Shown piece after piece: positions 29,048 to 40,009 of a DNA stretch of 57,201 bases. Both the position numbers and the translations under genes were made by a program. Source of the stretch: Perkinsus olseni. Taxonomy: Eukaryota > Perkinsozoa > Perkinsida > Perkinsidae. The stretch's first letter is position 1, and every line of letters begins with the position of its first letter. The stretch lies in assembly GCA_013115135.1 (NCBI GenBank), contig JABANP010000332.1, forward strand, positions 1 to 57,201, read 5' to 3'. Under the pieces are notes generated by a model, which was not told the DNA's origin, did not search any database, and saw nothing but the letters and a program-made list of their open reading frames with translations.

Positions 29048-30117
29048 TCACCACTCGTCGAAGTCGAAGCCCGATCGCCCCGCAGCCGTCTGTTTCTTCC
29101 GCAGCATATCGACCAGAACGTCCTTCTTGTCAACGCCAGCCCAAGCCTCTGCTTTCGAAGCTTGAGTAGCCTCGGCCACTCGAGCGGCCATCGCAGTAAC
29201 TCCTCCGGGGATCCTCATGGCTCGCCAATTTTTTGCACAAAATTGGAGAAGTATCGCAATGCTCAATCGACAGACGGCAGCCGGACGGAGTCTCAGACCC
29301 GAAGGACACCAGAAAAGATTGTACCACAAACGTATGCGATCGGCGTCAAACACGAGACCGTGCGATTCGGCATACGGGGCTCTGAAAGGGAGCAGTGCGA
29401 TGAGCAGGGCGATGCGGATTGGAGGACCCTACCCTTTTGGCGCTGCGGGGTCCTCGTCAAACTGAATGCGAGCGTTCACTAGAGTGTTGACGGTATCAGT
29501 CATGTCCTGTAAGCTGCTTGATTGACTTTCGCACCGCAGAAGGCGCATAAGCAGCTCTCGATGGATGTTAAACGTTGGTAACTGTGAAGAATCATCACAA
29601 CAACAGAGGTCACCGTAGACGTCAATGGAAATACTTTTCGCAGCGCGGTGATATGCTGCTCGAAGTCGTGCTCATCCGGTGTCCACAACGTTAGTTCCTC
29701 CAAGAACCATTCCGGGAGGTCAATCCTCGTGGCCCCCTCGCGAGACAGGGATGCCGCGACGTAGAGTATCTGCATAGACGCTCGTCTAGAAGGCGAACAA
29801 ATGAACTCGCAGCAGACGGCAACTCACCTTCACGAGGCCAGCCTGAGTTATCCGCCATGGCTCGTCACCCATTTGAAAGACTTGCCGCTGGAGTTCATCA
29901 GGATCCACCTCTGAGGATTGGGGGTTGGAAGGGAGGGTGAGGCATACTCCCGGTTACTTTTCCGATGCCGCTCTGGGTGGACTGCTTGCTTGAGGACTCG
30001 CTCCCACTCGGCAGCAACCTCACTGTATCTGAGGCGGGGTAACGTTGAAGACCTCAGTACTGTGGGAAACATGGGAGTTTCAAGTTTCTTCAGCGAGAGA
30101 GCGATTTCAACAGCCAT
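29048..30117 (-). CDS. Hypothetical multi-exon protein
   Basis: The exons join in phase on the minus strand: the first, from ATG 30117 (MAVEIALSLKKLETPMFP), ends at a 47-bp intron. The next begins VDPDELQRQVFQMGDEPWRITQAGLVK, followed by ILYVAASLSREGATRIDLPE, LPTFNIHRELLMRLL and a last exon ending RSGFDFDEW. The product is helix-rich, with no signal peptide, and several Leu/Arg repeats that could be right-handed helical repeats (as in organelle RNA-binding proteins), but I cannot assign a family. It may be the C-terminal part of the gene upstream (30272-32606), because the gap between them is only about 155 bases and no clear promoter or stop context separates them. Confidence 0.6.
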
Positions 30118-30271
30118 AGATCATGGCTTGCCAAACGACTACGTAGTGATTCGCTATTTTTACAATATGCACAATCGGAGACTAACGCCCAACCCAGAGC
30201 CATTAGAGGCGGAAAATCAGCTAGAAGTGAGAATAACACGATAAAAAGAAGACAAACAATAGCTCTCGGGA

Positions 30272-32606
30272 TTAAACACCCTCGATTCCTTTCATCTCAG
30301 TCTTCTCTCCGCGGTCTGCGCCCAATAGAGAGTATCCAAGTACTGTTACACGTCTTGACGTTTGATGACATAGTCTACTCTCGAAAAGCGCGGCTCTTCG
30401 ATAATGGCCGTCTAGTAGTCGTGAACTCCAGCCCCATACCAGGACGGGGAGTATTGCGAGGTATTCCTCGTCCAATGTAGTGAACGTCTGCTCGCATATC
30501 TGGCCGCGGCATTGCCGGCGTAGAGTGTAGAGCTTATGCCTCCTCCCGTCTCCAATGACATTTTTGGGGCCGATCATGTCTTTCGAGCCTGAGTGCATTG
30601 CCCTGTCGCAGCGAGGGCACCTCCCGCCGATTGGGTACCAGATCAACAAGTCACAGCCGAACAGTCGCCCTTCACCCTTCTCGAACTTTCTCTCAGAGAA
30701 ATTCTCCCCAAGACACACCAGATAGCGAGTTCGACACTCGCGCTCTTGTGGCGCTTTGCACCGACGGAGCTCTGAAGCTAGGGATCGACTCGACGCAGGA
30801 TTTGCTCATATTCCGTGAGCTCAGCATCTACGCTACTCCACAATGCACCACTCCAGGTTACACTTGCCACTCGCGAGTTGCCAACATCCTGCTGATAGCC
30901 GGTTATGAACTTCAAGACACGAAGATCTGAAGCTGCAAGGCTCCTGAGTCTTGCTCTATTGAGGTTGGGCAAACATCAGAGCGAAGAGGAAAGGCCGCAG
31001 ACTGCGACTCACAGGCCCGGCGACACAGCCCAAGTTCCTCGTATCTACAGCACGGTCTCAGTATAGATTATAGCCTCGTGCCCGCAGATCATAGCCCGGT
31101 GGATTCGACGACTCGAACGAGTGACACACGTGGGCTGGACTCGGACTCCGTAGCACGCATTATCATGATCTATTCTCGTAGTTAGAGAACTGATACTGCC
31201 AAGCTAGGAGCAAATACCACAGTATGCGGCTATGCCCAGGGGCCATGATCGGTGTCTGTGATTTTGCTGTTGATTGAGAAGAATTTTTCCTCCCGCCCGC
31301 ACGACAGCATAAGGCAGAAGAACGTACCTCACGGACCACAAGCTTTTCGGACGGGAGCTCGACTCAGCATTGTCGTCGATCTCATATGAACTCATAGACC
31401 CAGAACTGTAGGATCCGCTGGATAGCTCAACATCTGAAGACGGGTGCAGTCGTAAACCACTGGAGAGCCAGAGCGAAGGCGAACCCACCGTCATCTCCCT
31501 TGGGCTTCGGCTTATCCCGACGTGGCAAGACGTTCCACTGTCGAGTCTTCCTCTGTAGATCGTGTAAACTGCAAAGCCATGATAGTCCACGGGGTGCGGG
31601 GCCTACAGTTAGACTTACCATGCCTCTAAGCTCCCAGTAGCGCAATAATGCATCAGTGCCGACCGGAAGATGGCGTGTTCAGCGCCCGGGTCTCGTATCA
31701 ACCTGAAAGGAAGGGTCTTCCGTGACTGCTGTCCTTGTAGGTGGCTGTACTTGGGATATGTTCTGTTGAGCTTCTTGTTGTAGATCTCCATGAGGGCCCC
31801 AACTATCGCTTGGTACCTGACCAGATTCTTCAACAATCCTCGTGCCGAATTTTCAGCCCAACTATTGCGACGTTTCGAAATGAACGCTGCACCTTTCTCC
31901 TTACCGCTCAGGATCCTTATCCTTCGCTTTACACATCTCCTTCTGAGCCCACGCCTCGAAGCAGTTGAACACCCTCGGATCCCCCCGGCTCTGAGAATAT
32001 CACGGTGCTCAACAGCGACGCGCGGACCGAGTCGTACGCCCAATCAAATTTGCCGATTAACCCCACAAACTACCGGATCCGGCACCCTTATCATGGCCTT
32101 CATTATGACCGACACGATCGCGTCCTCCTCTTCTCGAGGGAGATCCGAGTTCTCAAGTATATGGCAGAGGGCGCCCACTGTACGTCTGATGAACAGCACA
32201 TGACCTCCAGATGGGACAGCCTCACTCACCGCGGAAGTACTACCACGTTACCGTACAAGAGACTAAAGAATCGACTGTGGAGCGAACAAAAAACTATCAA
32301 TCAGCACCGAAAGATTCAAGATTCCATCTCCGCCCCGCCCCCTCGACACCCTCTCCCTGATATTACTTTCTCGCGCTCTCCGTGTCCGACCCCACCTCCG
32401 TACCAAGGAACGTAGCGTAGACCTAAACGAAGCGCTCACTGGTCGAATGAAGAACGAAGAAGTCCTACTGCCGAGGAGGGTACGAGGGGTGGATGGTTGA
32501 CCAACTTGTGGAAGGGAGCATAACCATCATCATCAGGTTGCCCGCCCAGTCCGGCAGAAGGCTTCTTTGTCCCGGGTTTGGGACCCGGCTTCTTACGGGG
32601 ACCCAT
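30272..32606 (-). CDS. DUF6729-like zinc-binding protein
   Basis: A minus-strand gene of several exons. It starts with a basic N-terminus (MGPRKKPGPKPGTKKP, ATG near 32606), then helical exons including VFNCFEAWAQKEMCKAK, NLVRYQAIVGALMEIYNKK and DLQRKTRQWNVLPRRDK, then a Ser-rich linker. It ends with LLIWYPIGGRCPRCDRAM, a stretch of about 30 residues, and RRQCRGQICEQTF...LAILP. The pattern (hydrophobic Trp-Tyr-Pro, CPxC, RR, Cys, Cys, ILP) resembles the DUF6729 zinc-binding region known from transposon-like and expanded protist proteins. Most inner introns are about 43-50 bp. The domain match is from memory of the pattern. Function unknown; a domesticated transposon protein is possible. Confidence 0.5.
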
Positions 32607-33070
32607 GGTGCAACCCTCAACAGCCGAGGGAACGCTGAAGAAACTAATTCTTACTTGAGGCTGCGGAAACACGGAATTGAGCTAGACCTAACATGGTATC
32701 TTGTAGTCCGCGAGAGACTATGATCGACCTAAGATACCACGAAGAAGAATTAAAAGATAGCCAGAGCTAGCGATCCCGAATCTTGATACACCCAACTAGG
32801 AACACAACAGCCGGACAGGTCGGACAGCAAGGAGGACTACTGAACATGCGATCTGCTCATGGTAGAAGCCGCAACGAACTTAGCACGAGGATAGACATTG
32901 TGGCTCCACCACAACGGCTTCCTCACTGCTGTTGGCTTGTGCATCTCGTAGGCACTACCGCAAGACCATTTGGCTGCAGCACTGGTCCGCACAGTGTCCT
33001 GAGTGCAGCAATCACGGCAAAAGATCGCTAGCTCTCGTGACTACTACCAATTTGGAGCCAATTTCTGATG
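32607..33070. other. Intergenic, no gene seen
   Basis: The head of the minus-strand gene and the tail of the membrane-protein gene face this stretch. Only short frames. Confidence 0.3.
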
Positions 33071-34827
33071 TCACCCAGTGGGGCGCCTTCCCTCGTTTTG
33101 GTAACTGCTCTCAACTCTCCCACAAGGGGTACGACGTGGGCACGATACTACATCTGTGTGGCGGGGACGGAACATATCGAAACCGGCAGCAGCCCATTTG
33201 TTCCGCCTCTCATAAAGGCTTCGACTCGACAATCTCGTGTGTGTTAGAGTCCAGGGTTCCATCTGATCCGTCACGTCATCAAAGCAACCTGCTAGACCGT
33301 CGTACCACAGGTTTCCGGTTTCCGGTCTCAAGTCAACAAACTCCTACGATAAGTTGTGAGCGCGAATGTCAGTATGACAGCCACGACCCCGATGAGACTA
33401 CCATCATAAGTCCATCCTTCAGTCAGCTCATTAACATCGGAGTTCCTCGCACAGGATACCCTCGATAAGGGATGGCACCAGGCCGAGGGCATGTTGGAGC
33501 CCATGGACTTCACCAAATGGCTGAGGACACGACGAAGGGTCTCAACAGATGACCATCACCATCAGCCTACTTTTTCGCCCGCTGTGGCCTAGGGAATATC
33601 TGTCCAGTAGTGCTGATACCGCAACTCCTCAGTCCGTATCTAACCCCTCTCATGCTTTACACTCGCCGTCAGCTGGCTTACAAGGACTCTGGCTTCGGGT
33701 CCACGGGGCGTGTCACCGCTCGGGACGAAGTCATGAAGGACGAGCAGTCGATGTGGTCCATGACGGAATGCGTGGAACAGTAACCCACTGGGAATTGCTG
33801 GCCCGTATGATCAACTCAAGAACGTCAAAAAAGGGACAACAACGATGATGGTAAAGTGGACATGATTCTAATATGAATAACAGCTTCTTGATACTACCAA
33901 GACATAGTCAAATGCAGCGGCGGCCAAGGCAGAGCTTGCGGTCAACATACTCATTGTGATCGGATAGCCACCTGTGGGGTATTCAACCACTACAGACTCG
34001 AGAGGAGTTTACCTCTGGCACGGCAAAGGGAAGAGCCTCATGAAGGCGGCGTTTTCCCGGTCCAGACTGTCCTGCAGGAGCATGAGAGCCTGACTGCGGT
34101 AGGTTGGGCTTGTGATGACTCGCCACAGCGTTATCGCGACTGAAACACCGGTAGGAATCAGCCGGGGCCCCAGCCGAACTACTGTCTTCCGTGTGGGGCT
34201 CATCCAGCCGCGGTCCTTCAGTGACTTCGAAGCCATAAGGCAAGGCCACCAGAAACCTGAACGTAGCCTCGCAGGGCATATCCCAGCCCAAGGTTTTGAT
34301 TACATTATTGGCAGAAGCCAAACGTTGGTGAATGTGGTGATCATGAAAAGGACCGCCCTACTAGAGTTGTAAGCTAGGCAGAGGCAGTAGGCGAAGGTCT
34401 TCAACATGAGTAAAACTGAAAGGACAGCATCGACGTGGGAGAGCCTCGGGCGGAGCGTACCGGTGAGTTTGGCGGACTGCCAGGAGTCGAGGTCCCGTAT
34501 GCGAGGGAAGGTCCGCAGGACGTCGAACAGACCCCAGAAATTACACAGAAAAGCCACGAACAAGAAGTTGAGCCATCGACAAGAGGCCAGCCCGGCCGCG
34601 TACAGGTAGACCTAAACGACTGCTTTGCTCGGCAGTTGATGATGGTGATGTCTTACCTCCAGTAAGGTTATCAGCAGCAGAACTGTCAGCATACTATTCC
34701 GCACAGCACGAGGCGGTTGGAGCTCGACGAAAGTCGTCCAAGCGAACACGCCAAGCCCTAGGATGACGAGTAGCGTTAAGGCTACCATCGAGATGGACCA
34801 GATGGCCGCCCCTCCAGAGGCTGCCAT
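33071..34827 (-). CDS. Multi-pass membrane protein
   Basis: Starting at the ATG near 34827 (MAASGGAAIWSISMVALTLLVILG), the minus-strand exons give repeated hydrophobic helices: one in exon 1 and a second at its end (SMLTVLLLITLL). Exon 2 (from 34611, after a 45-bp intron) has LNFLFVAFLCNFWGLFDVL, and the next exon has VLLMLKTFAYCLCLAY and MITTFTNVWLL. Downstream frames (34009-34236) hold RLIPTGVSVAITLW. More 3' frames near 33071-33516 may be terminal exons (EFVDLRPETGNLWYDGLAG), with joins unresolved. This gives about five to seven spans. No family is recognised; a transporter or receptor is possible. Confidence 0.5.
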
Positions 34828-34894
34828 CAGTAAAGGAAAACCTGACCACCACGGCGAAGTTATGACAAAAGAATAGAGAATGTGCGGAGCGCCA

Positions 34895-36095
34895 GGTTTC
34901 GCCAACTCGCCAAACTTGGCAAAACCCCTTTTCGGTTGTCCGAATGCGTGGTTGACGAAAGCTGGTATAGGCCGCCCTCAGACGGGAATACACCAACTCA
35001 GATCAGAGACCAACCGGACTTGGCCATAGTTTTCGCTGATAGCGCTTCGCCAAAATTTGAAATGCGCTCGCCCGAGCGCTCAAACCTGGCACTGGGACTG
35101 GGTTTCGCCAAGATGCGTTAGGTGTTTTCTGTATTGGGAATTCACCAAGTTTGGTGAAATGTGGTGCCCGTCCAGATTTCGCATAAAAATACTTCCGGAC
35201 CTGCTCGGTAGCATATTCCGCCATAAGTGTGTCGTCCGAATCTGCTTGGTGGAGTTCATTTGCGCCTTGAATTCGCCAACAAAATTTAACACTCGACTTC
35301 GTGTCACCGTGACGTCGACATCATGAACACTCTCATGCCGCTTGGATAATGACTCATTACTAATGAGGATAGTCATCACACGAGATGGGGCTCTCAACGA
35401 CCTGGCACTGCCAGACTGGCAATGCTGAGTGGAACGGAAAACCTCTTCGGGAACGCGAAGAGAGTTGCCGATACAGAAAACGGGGTGGATTGGTCGCGAA
35501 GTAGGGATGGATAGTTGTTGCCTTGACTTCCGAGTGATGCGGAGGTGGCCTCGCGGAAATCAGTGATTGAATGGAACATCACTATTCAGACTACTAGCAG
35601 ATTAGTGGTCCGAGACTACTTTCCTCTTCCGGCTCACTACTGGCCTGAAGTCGGACTGGAATAGCCCGGCTGGTTACTTTTCTACCGCGTAGGCGTTTCA
35701 TGGCAACGACTGTAGAATATACAGTGTGGATGGACTGGGTAAGTTCGATTCACGCGTATCGCTTAGACTAGCACTCTGATCAGTGATCACGTCATCGTGA
35801 CGGATATGCCCAACTCTAACAGCGAAACCCGGCGGGGGCATGGATTTCAGACAATGATTCTACTTCGCCAACAAAGTCAGGAATCCGCAGAAAAATTTTG
35901 TCATGTCTGTTCCCATCCAGGGGCCGCCAAGTTGGCCTTCTCCGGCCTCTACCACCGTATTCCGCCTAAAAATTATACTTGTGCCCCTGGAAATCCGGTT
36001 GGCAACGATATGGCGGAATTCGACTTGGCGAAACCTGTTACACCCATGTGCGCAACATCATTAGCGCTCGCCCGCAATTTGGCGGAAGTGTGGTA
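34895..36095. repeat. Repeat-rich block with TTTCGCCAA / TTCCGCC motifs
   Basis: CAGGTTTCGCCAA near 34902 is matched in inverse orientation by TTGGCGAAACCTG near 36029 (16 of 17 bases over the extended site). Further copies of TTTCGCCAA (35111) and GGCGGAA/TTCCGCC (35211, 35957, 36017, 36083) lie between. No protein gene is supported inside. Confidence 0.45.
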
Positions 36096-36103
36096 GTCCA
36101 CTA

Positions 36104-36757
36104 TTGGCTCGAGTAAACTTTCCCATGGCACGCTGTGGTCACTCCAACTTCCTTATAGAGGCCGTCCCTTGGCTACAGGTGAGGCGTCGGCTCATTGATA
36201 AAACCATACCATCTGTCTCCCTACTCCCACAATCTTTACGGGCCCCTGTGCCTTCGAACCGGTGCCAAGGCTTGTTGTTGAGACGGCTTCGCGACGGCCA
36301 AGCCCGACTGCGTTCTCAGGACCAGTACTGGCGAGAGTGCATAGGACGGGAGCAATGGCAGCACTACTACCACCCGCTCAACACTCGGGTCGAAAGGCCT
36401 ACTTACGAGGGCCTCAACACAACATCAGTAAATCAGTGGTCTCGAAGACATTCTGAACCCGCCTTCAGGTGGATTTCCTCGCCAAGCCGTGGTTGGTATT
36501 GGGAAAGCTGCAGACCAGCCCTGCTGGCAAACAATGTTTTTACCTCACCGAGCCCTCAGCCAGCCGTAGGCGTTACCAGGCACGGTCGCTTCGGATGCGT
36601 TCGATCTTATTCAGCCTTCGAACCTCGACCAGCTCATCTTCGCAGAACTAATAGCGGCCTTCCATGCAGCTCTCGTCGATCGAGGTCCATTAAGGGACAA
36701 AGGAGCAGCGGAAGCTCCTCGACGACGAGCAAGTCATCTAACAACTCTGCTCGGTAA
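36104..36757 (+). CDS. Uncertain 217-residue reading frame
   Basis: An Arg/Ser-rich frame (ends GSSSTTSKSSNNSAR) without a recognised domain or signal. The length is notable, but its composition is that of a random G+C-rich frame; a real gene is not shown. Confidence 0.2.
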   Translation: MARVNFPMARCGHSNFLIEAVPWLQVRRRLIDKTIPSVSLLPQSLRAPVPSNRCQGLLLRRLRDGQARLRSQDQYWRECIGREQWQHYYHPLNTRVERPTYEGLNTTSVNQWSRRHSEPAFRWISSPSRGWYWESCRPALLANNVFTSPSPQPAVGVTRHGRFGCVRSYSAFEPRPAHLRRTNSGLPCSSRRSRSIKGQRSSGSSSTTSKSSNNSAR

Positions 36758-38212
36758 ATCTTTCTCCCCGCGCTGAGCACGCTTCAACCTATGATACTGT
36801 TCTCTTTTAGTTTGCTCGCCAGGAGTGTGTCGCAGCCCGACATACCAAGTTTTCAGCGAATCATGAATAAGTGATCTGCAATCTACCAACTACTCACTAG
36901 TGTCGACTCATGATACCATTCTGCTGCTGTGCTGTGTGCTCATGCTCTCGCTTGCGTTGCCAGTTGGGTAAGCACATGTGGCCCCTGGTTGAGCCACGAG
37001 AGGCGATGAGGTGCTCTTGTCTCGTAGCACTGATGGGAACGCTGAGTACTCAACTATTCTCATAGGCGGAGCGAAGCACGAAGGACTACGCCCTGGCAAC
37101 GATGATTCGAGGCTAGAAGCGAGCAATGGACCCCCCTTGAATGAAGGCACCTCGCGATCTCAAGCTGCCAGGCGTATGTGATGCAGGTGAGATCAGAGCT
37201 CCTCTCGCGGCGGCTCCATAACATTCCTCATCCATCATCCTACACAATCGGCAATCAGCGTCGCCATCAGCAGAGGAGGTCCCTTCTCATCAGGTGAGAA
37301 GGGGAGTCATCGCCCTTTCTCCCAACGGCCCAAGAGTGGCTCGACGTGAGCCACCATTCCAGCTTACCCCCTCAGCGCGACGTGTGATGTTTATATCGCT
37401 GACCCGAATCAGTCTCCGGTGAAAAGCTTAGGTGAAGCTCAGTGGAGGTTGACAGGAGGAAGACGGAAAATCAGAAATTGAGTTCTAGACGGCAAAACCC
37501 GGGTGTTGTGTTCCCAATTAGTCGATGCCTAACGGACGGCTGAGATCCCCGAGCTCTCACTGCGGGACAGCAGTATGTGCGCTCAACGGCTTCGCAGTCA
37601 CCACAGTGAGTATATGTTTCGAAAAGATATGCGGTAGCATTCACGACCATTGCACACGTGAAAGACACTTCTAGATATTTTGCCCCAACCCGCTGTACTG
37701 GAGGCAACTCAACAGCCCATCGGCAATAAACCGGCAGAGGACTGCTGCAGCGGCGGCGGCTACAGAAATAGTGGTACTAACGAAGATCGTATTAACTGGG
37801 ACTAATACCTATCACCATCACAATAACAGAAGCCTACTGCGACTACTGGCAATGATGATGATAGCAACAGCAACAGCAGGAGAATTGACTAGCTAATAGG
37901 ATGGCCATGGCTACAGACTAGTTAGTTGCACCACCAAAAATAGGAAAAAGGCAATGACTACGCAATACTGAAATAAAGGACGAATAATGGCAATAGTATA
38001 CAGCGATGGCAGATCGCTGGTAGGAGAAAAATTCGGAGCCTGTCGCGTTCGATAAGGCAACAGCACCGCAAGAAAAACCCCAAGTGGTGGAGGAGAAGGA
38101 GGACCGGAGCAATCAATTAGAGCTCAGAGGGAGCAACTGTTGCTTCCCTGGAGCCTGCTGGGTACTTCACAAACACAGGCCAATAACAAAAAAAGTAAAC
38201 ACGCGACCATCA
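36758..38212. other. Intergenic, no convincing gene
   Basis: Short frames only. An AT/CAA-rich microsatellite-like stretch (caat, gatgat, caacag) occupies about 37805-37885. No gene seen. Confidence 0.4.
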
Positions 38213-39577
38213 CTATTGATACGGGCGTCCAGCCGGCGAAGTTCGAGCTCTAGTGGGCTCCGGCAAGAGACCCCCCAGGGAGATTATCGAAGACGACGAG
38301 GGTTCCATGCCAATGCCACAACTAGCATACCTAGTGGCCTCTCCCGGAACTCGGAGTGGCTGCAGATTTTGACCAAGCCGAAACAGCGGCCTCATTGCTG
38401 GGTTTTTCGGCAGTGTAGCTGAGGTGAAGTGCTGCATCAGAGCCTCCTTGCCCTGGATACGGGCGTAACTTAAGTCGCATATTTTTTTAGAGTTGTTGAA
38501 GTTCTTCCAGCCAGCGCCATGGAACGCCCTGTAGAACGACATGATGCGCGCGGGGTCGATGAAGTTGATGAAGGCGTAGCCGACGTTGCAGCGATTGCGC
38601 AGATCGATAGGCAAATAGAAAAAATCATAGCTCTGAGGGGACACGTCGTCGATCATCTGAAGCATCCGCTGCTGTGTTAACTTGTTGGGGATGTTTTTTA
38701 TCATAATAGTAGTCCGAGGGTCCTTCCAGCAACCTTCAGGATTCACGCTGTAATCCTCACGACCCTCAGCACCCTCGAGAAGCATCGTGTACGGCGTCGG
38801 CCCAGATGCTACTCTGGTAGGGAGGGGCGGGGGTGGTGACAACGAAGACATCCGAGGGACCCTATCCAACAGCACTGGAGGGGCAGCCACATCAACCAGG
38901 CTCGTGATGCCAAAGTCAGCGCCTATCAAACTGCTGGTGACGGTGGATGCCGAGCCAGGGTCGCTAACCCCCGGGCCAACCCCCATCTTCCTCTGGGCTT
39001 CACGCATCGACCTAGCAGCCCGGCAGTCGAAAAACTGGATCAGCAACTTCAAGTCCGTACCAGCATCCCCCGGCGGCGACGAAATATTCGCCATATCGCC
39101 GTACTGACTCGGGTCCGCTACTGCAAGATCCTCAGCAGGCACGCTCACAAAGTAGTTCTCTTGATCGTGGCTCTCGGACCAGAGGACTTCCCAGGCCTCC
39201 TCGCCAAGCATGTAATAATGGTCAAAGGCCTTCTCAGCGTTCCTAGTGTCGAAGTAGCAGGCAGTGATGACACCAAGCTCTCGCCAATGTTGGAAGTCCA
39301 GCTTCTGAACGTCGCCAAAACTTAGTAATCGGGCGACGATAGACTTGAGCTCAGGTGGCGGGCCATGTGACAGCTGATGGTAGTTACGACCAGCCTCCTC
39401 ACCACTCGTGTACCGAAGTACGAAACTATTACGGACGACCGGAGGGGTGAACGCTGGTTGAGGAGTTGGTGGTGTTATGGTAGTAGAAGTTGCAAGACCA
39501 GGACTGCTGCTGCCAACAGCAGCACGGACACCGGAGAAGAAACTCATTACCAAAAAAAGCTGACCATCCTGATTCAC
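38213..39577 (-). CDS. Mei2-like RNA-binding protein
   Basis: An intronless 454-residue protein with the diagnostic C-terminal Mei2 RRM (RRM_2): TTIMIKNIPNKLTQQRML, then FFYLPIDLRNRCNVGYAFINF and the C-terminal extension WKNFNNSKKICDLSYARIQG with MQHF. The N-terminal half has a weaker RRM-like segment (LLSFGDVQKLDF; VITACYFDTRNAEKAFDHYY). In yeasts and plants this family drives meiosis and differentiation by binding RNA; in alveolates it is expanded and little studied. The start may be Met1 or Met12 (MSFFSGVRAAVG). The family identity is secure. Confidence 0.92.
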   Translation of the reverse strand: MNQDGQLFLVMSFFSGVRAAVGSSSPGLATSTTITPPTPQPAFTPPVVRNSFVLRYTSGEEAGRNYHQLSHGPPPELKSIVARLLSFGDVQKLDFQHWRELGVITACYFDTRNAEKAFDHYYMLGEEAWEVLWSESHDQENYFVSVPAEDLAVADPSQYGDMANISSPPGDAGTDLKLLIQFFDCRAARSMREAQRKMGVGPGVSDPGSASTVTSSLIGADFGITSLVDVAAPPVLLDRVPRMSSLSPPPPLPTRVASGPTPYTMLLEGAEGREDYSVNPEGCWKDPRTTIMIKNIPNKLTQQRMLQMIDDVSPQSYDFFYLPIDLRNRCNVGYAFINFIDPARIMSFYRAFHGAGWKNFNNSKKICDLSYARIQGKEALMQHFTSATLPKNPAMRPLFRLGQNLQPLRVPGEATRYASCGIGMEPSSSSIISLGGLLPEPTRARTSPAGRPYQ

Positions 39578-40009
39578 CCTTCAAGCCTTTCCAACGCAAA
39601 TCTTGGTGAGATGTCAACAACCCATGGTACTCTCGATTACATGTACCCACGTCTCGAGCTGATCGACGTCCTCGCCTGGCCTTCCTTCATTCGAAAAAGT
39701 CTCATCGAAAATCGCCCCTAATTTCAACGCCTTCCTCGCAGTACACAGCGCCTTGCTCTGTTGCAATATCATAGTACTGAACAACAGCATACATGGCTGC
39801 CAAACAATACCAACTTTTCCCCTACCCGCAGCCTAGAATCCTTCTGGCGTTGAGCCGATGGGCGTGGACCAGCATCGTCAACGCTTTGTGAACCTCAACG
39901 CAAGACTTCCCATCGTATCGGCTACTCCCTGCCTTACAATATAGTGCTCCTCATGAGGTATCACTTGGCGCTCAAGAAACGACGGACCCCCAAGGGTCTC
40001 TGGTAGGAC
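39578..40009. other. Intergenic, no gene seen
   Basis: The spacer between the Mei2-like gene and the SET-domain gene upstream of it on the same strand. Nothing recognised. Confidence 0.35.
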
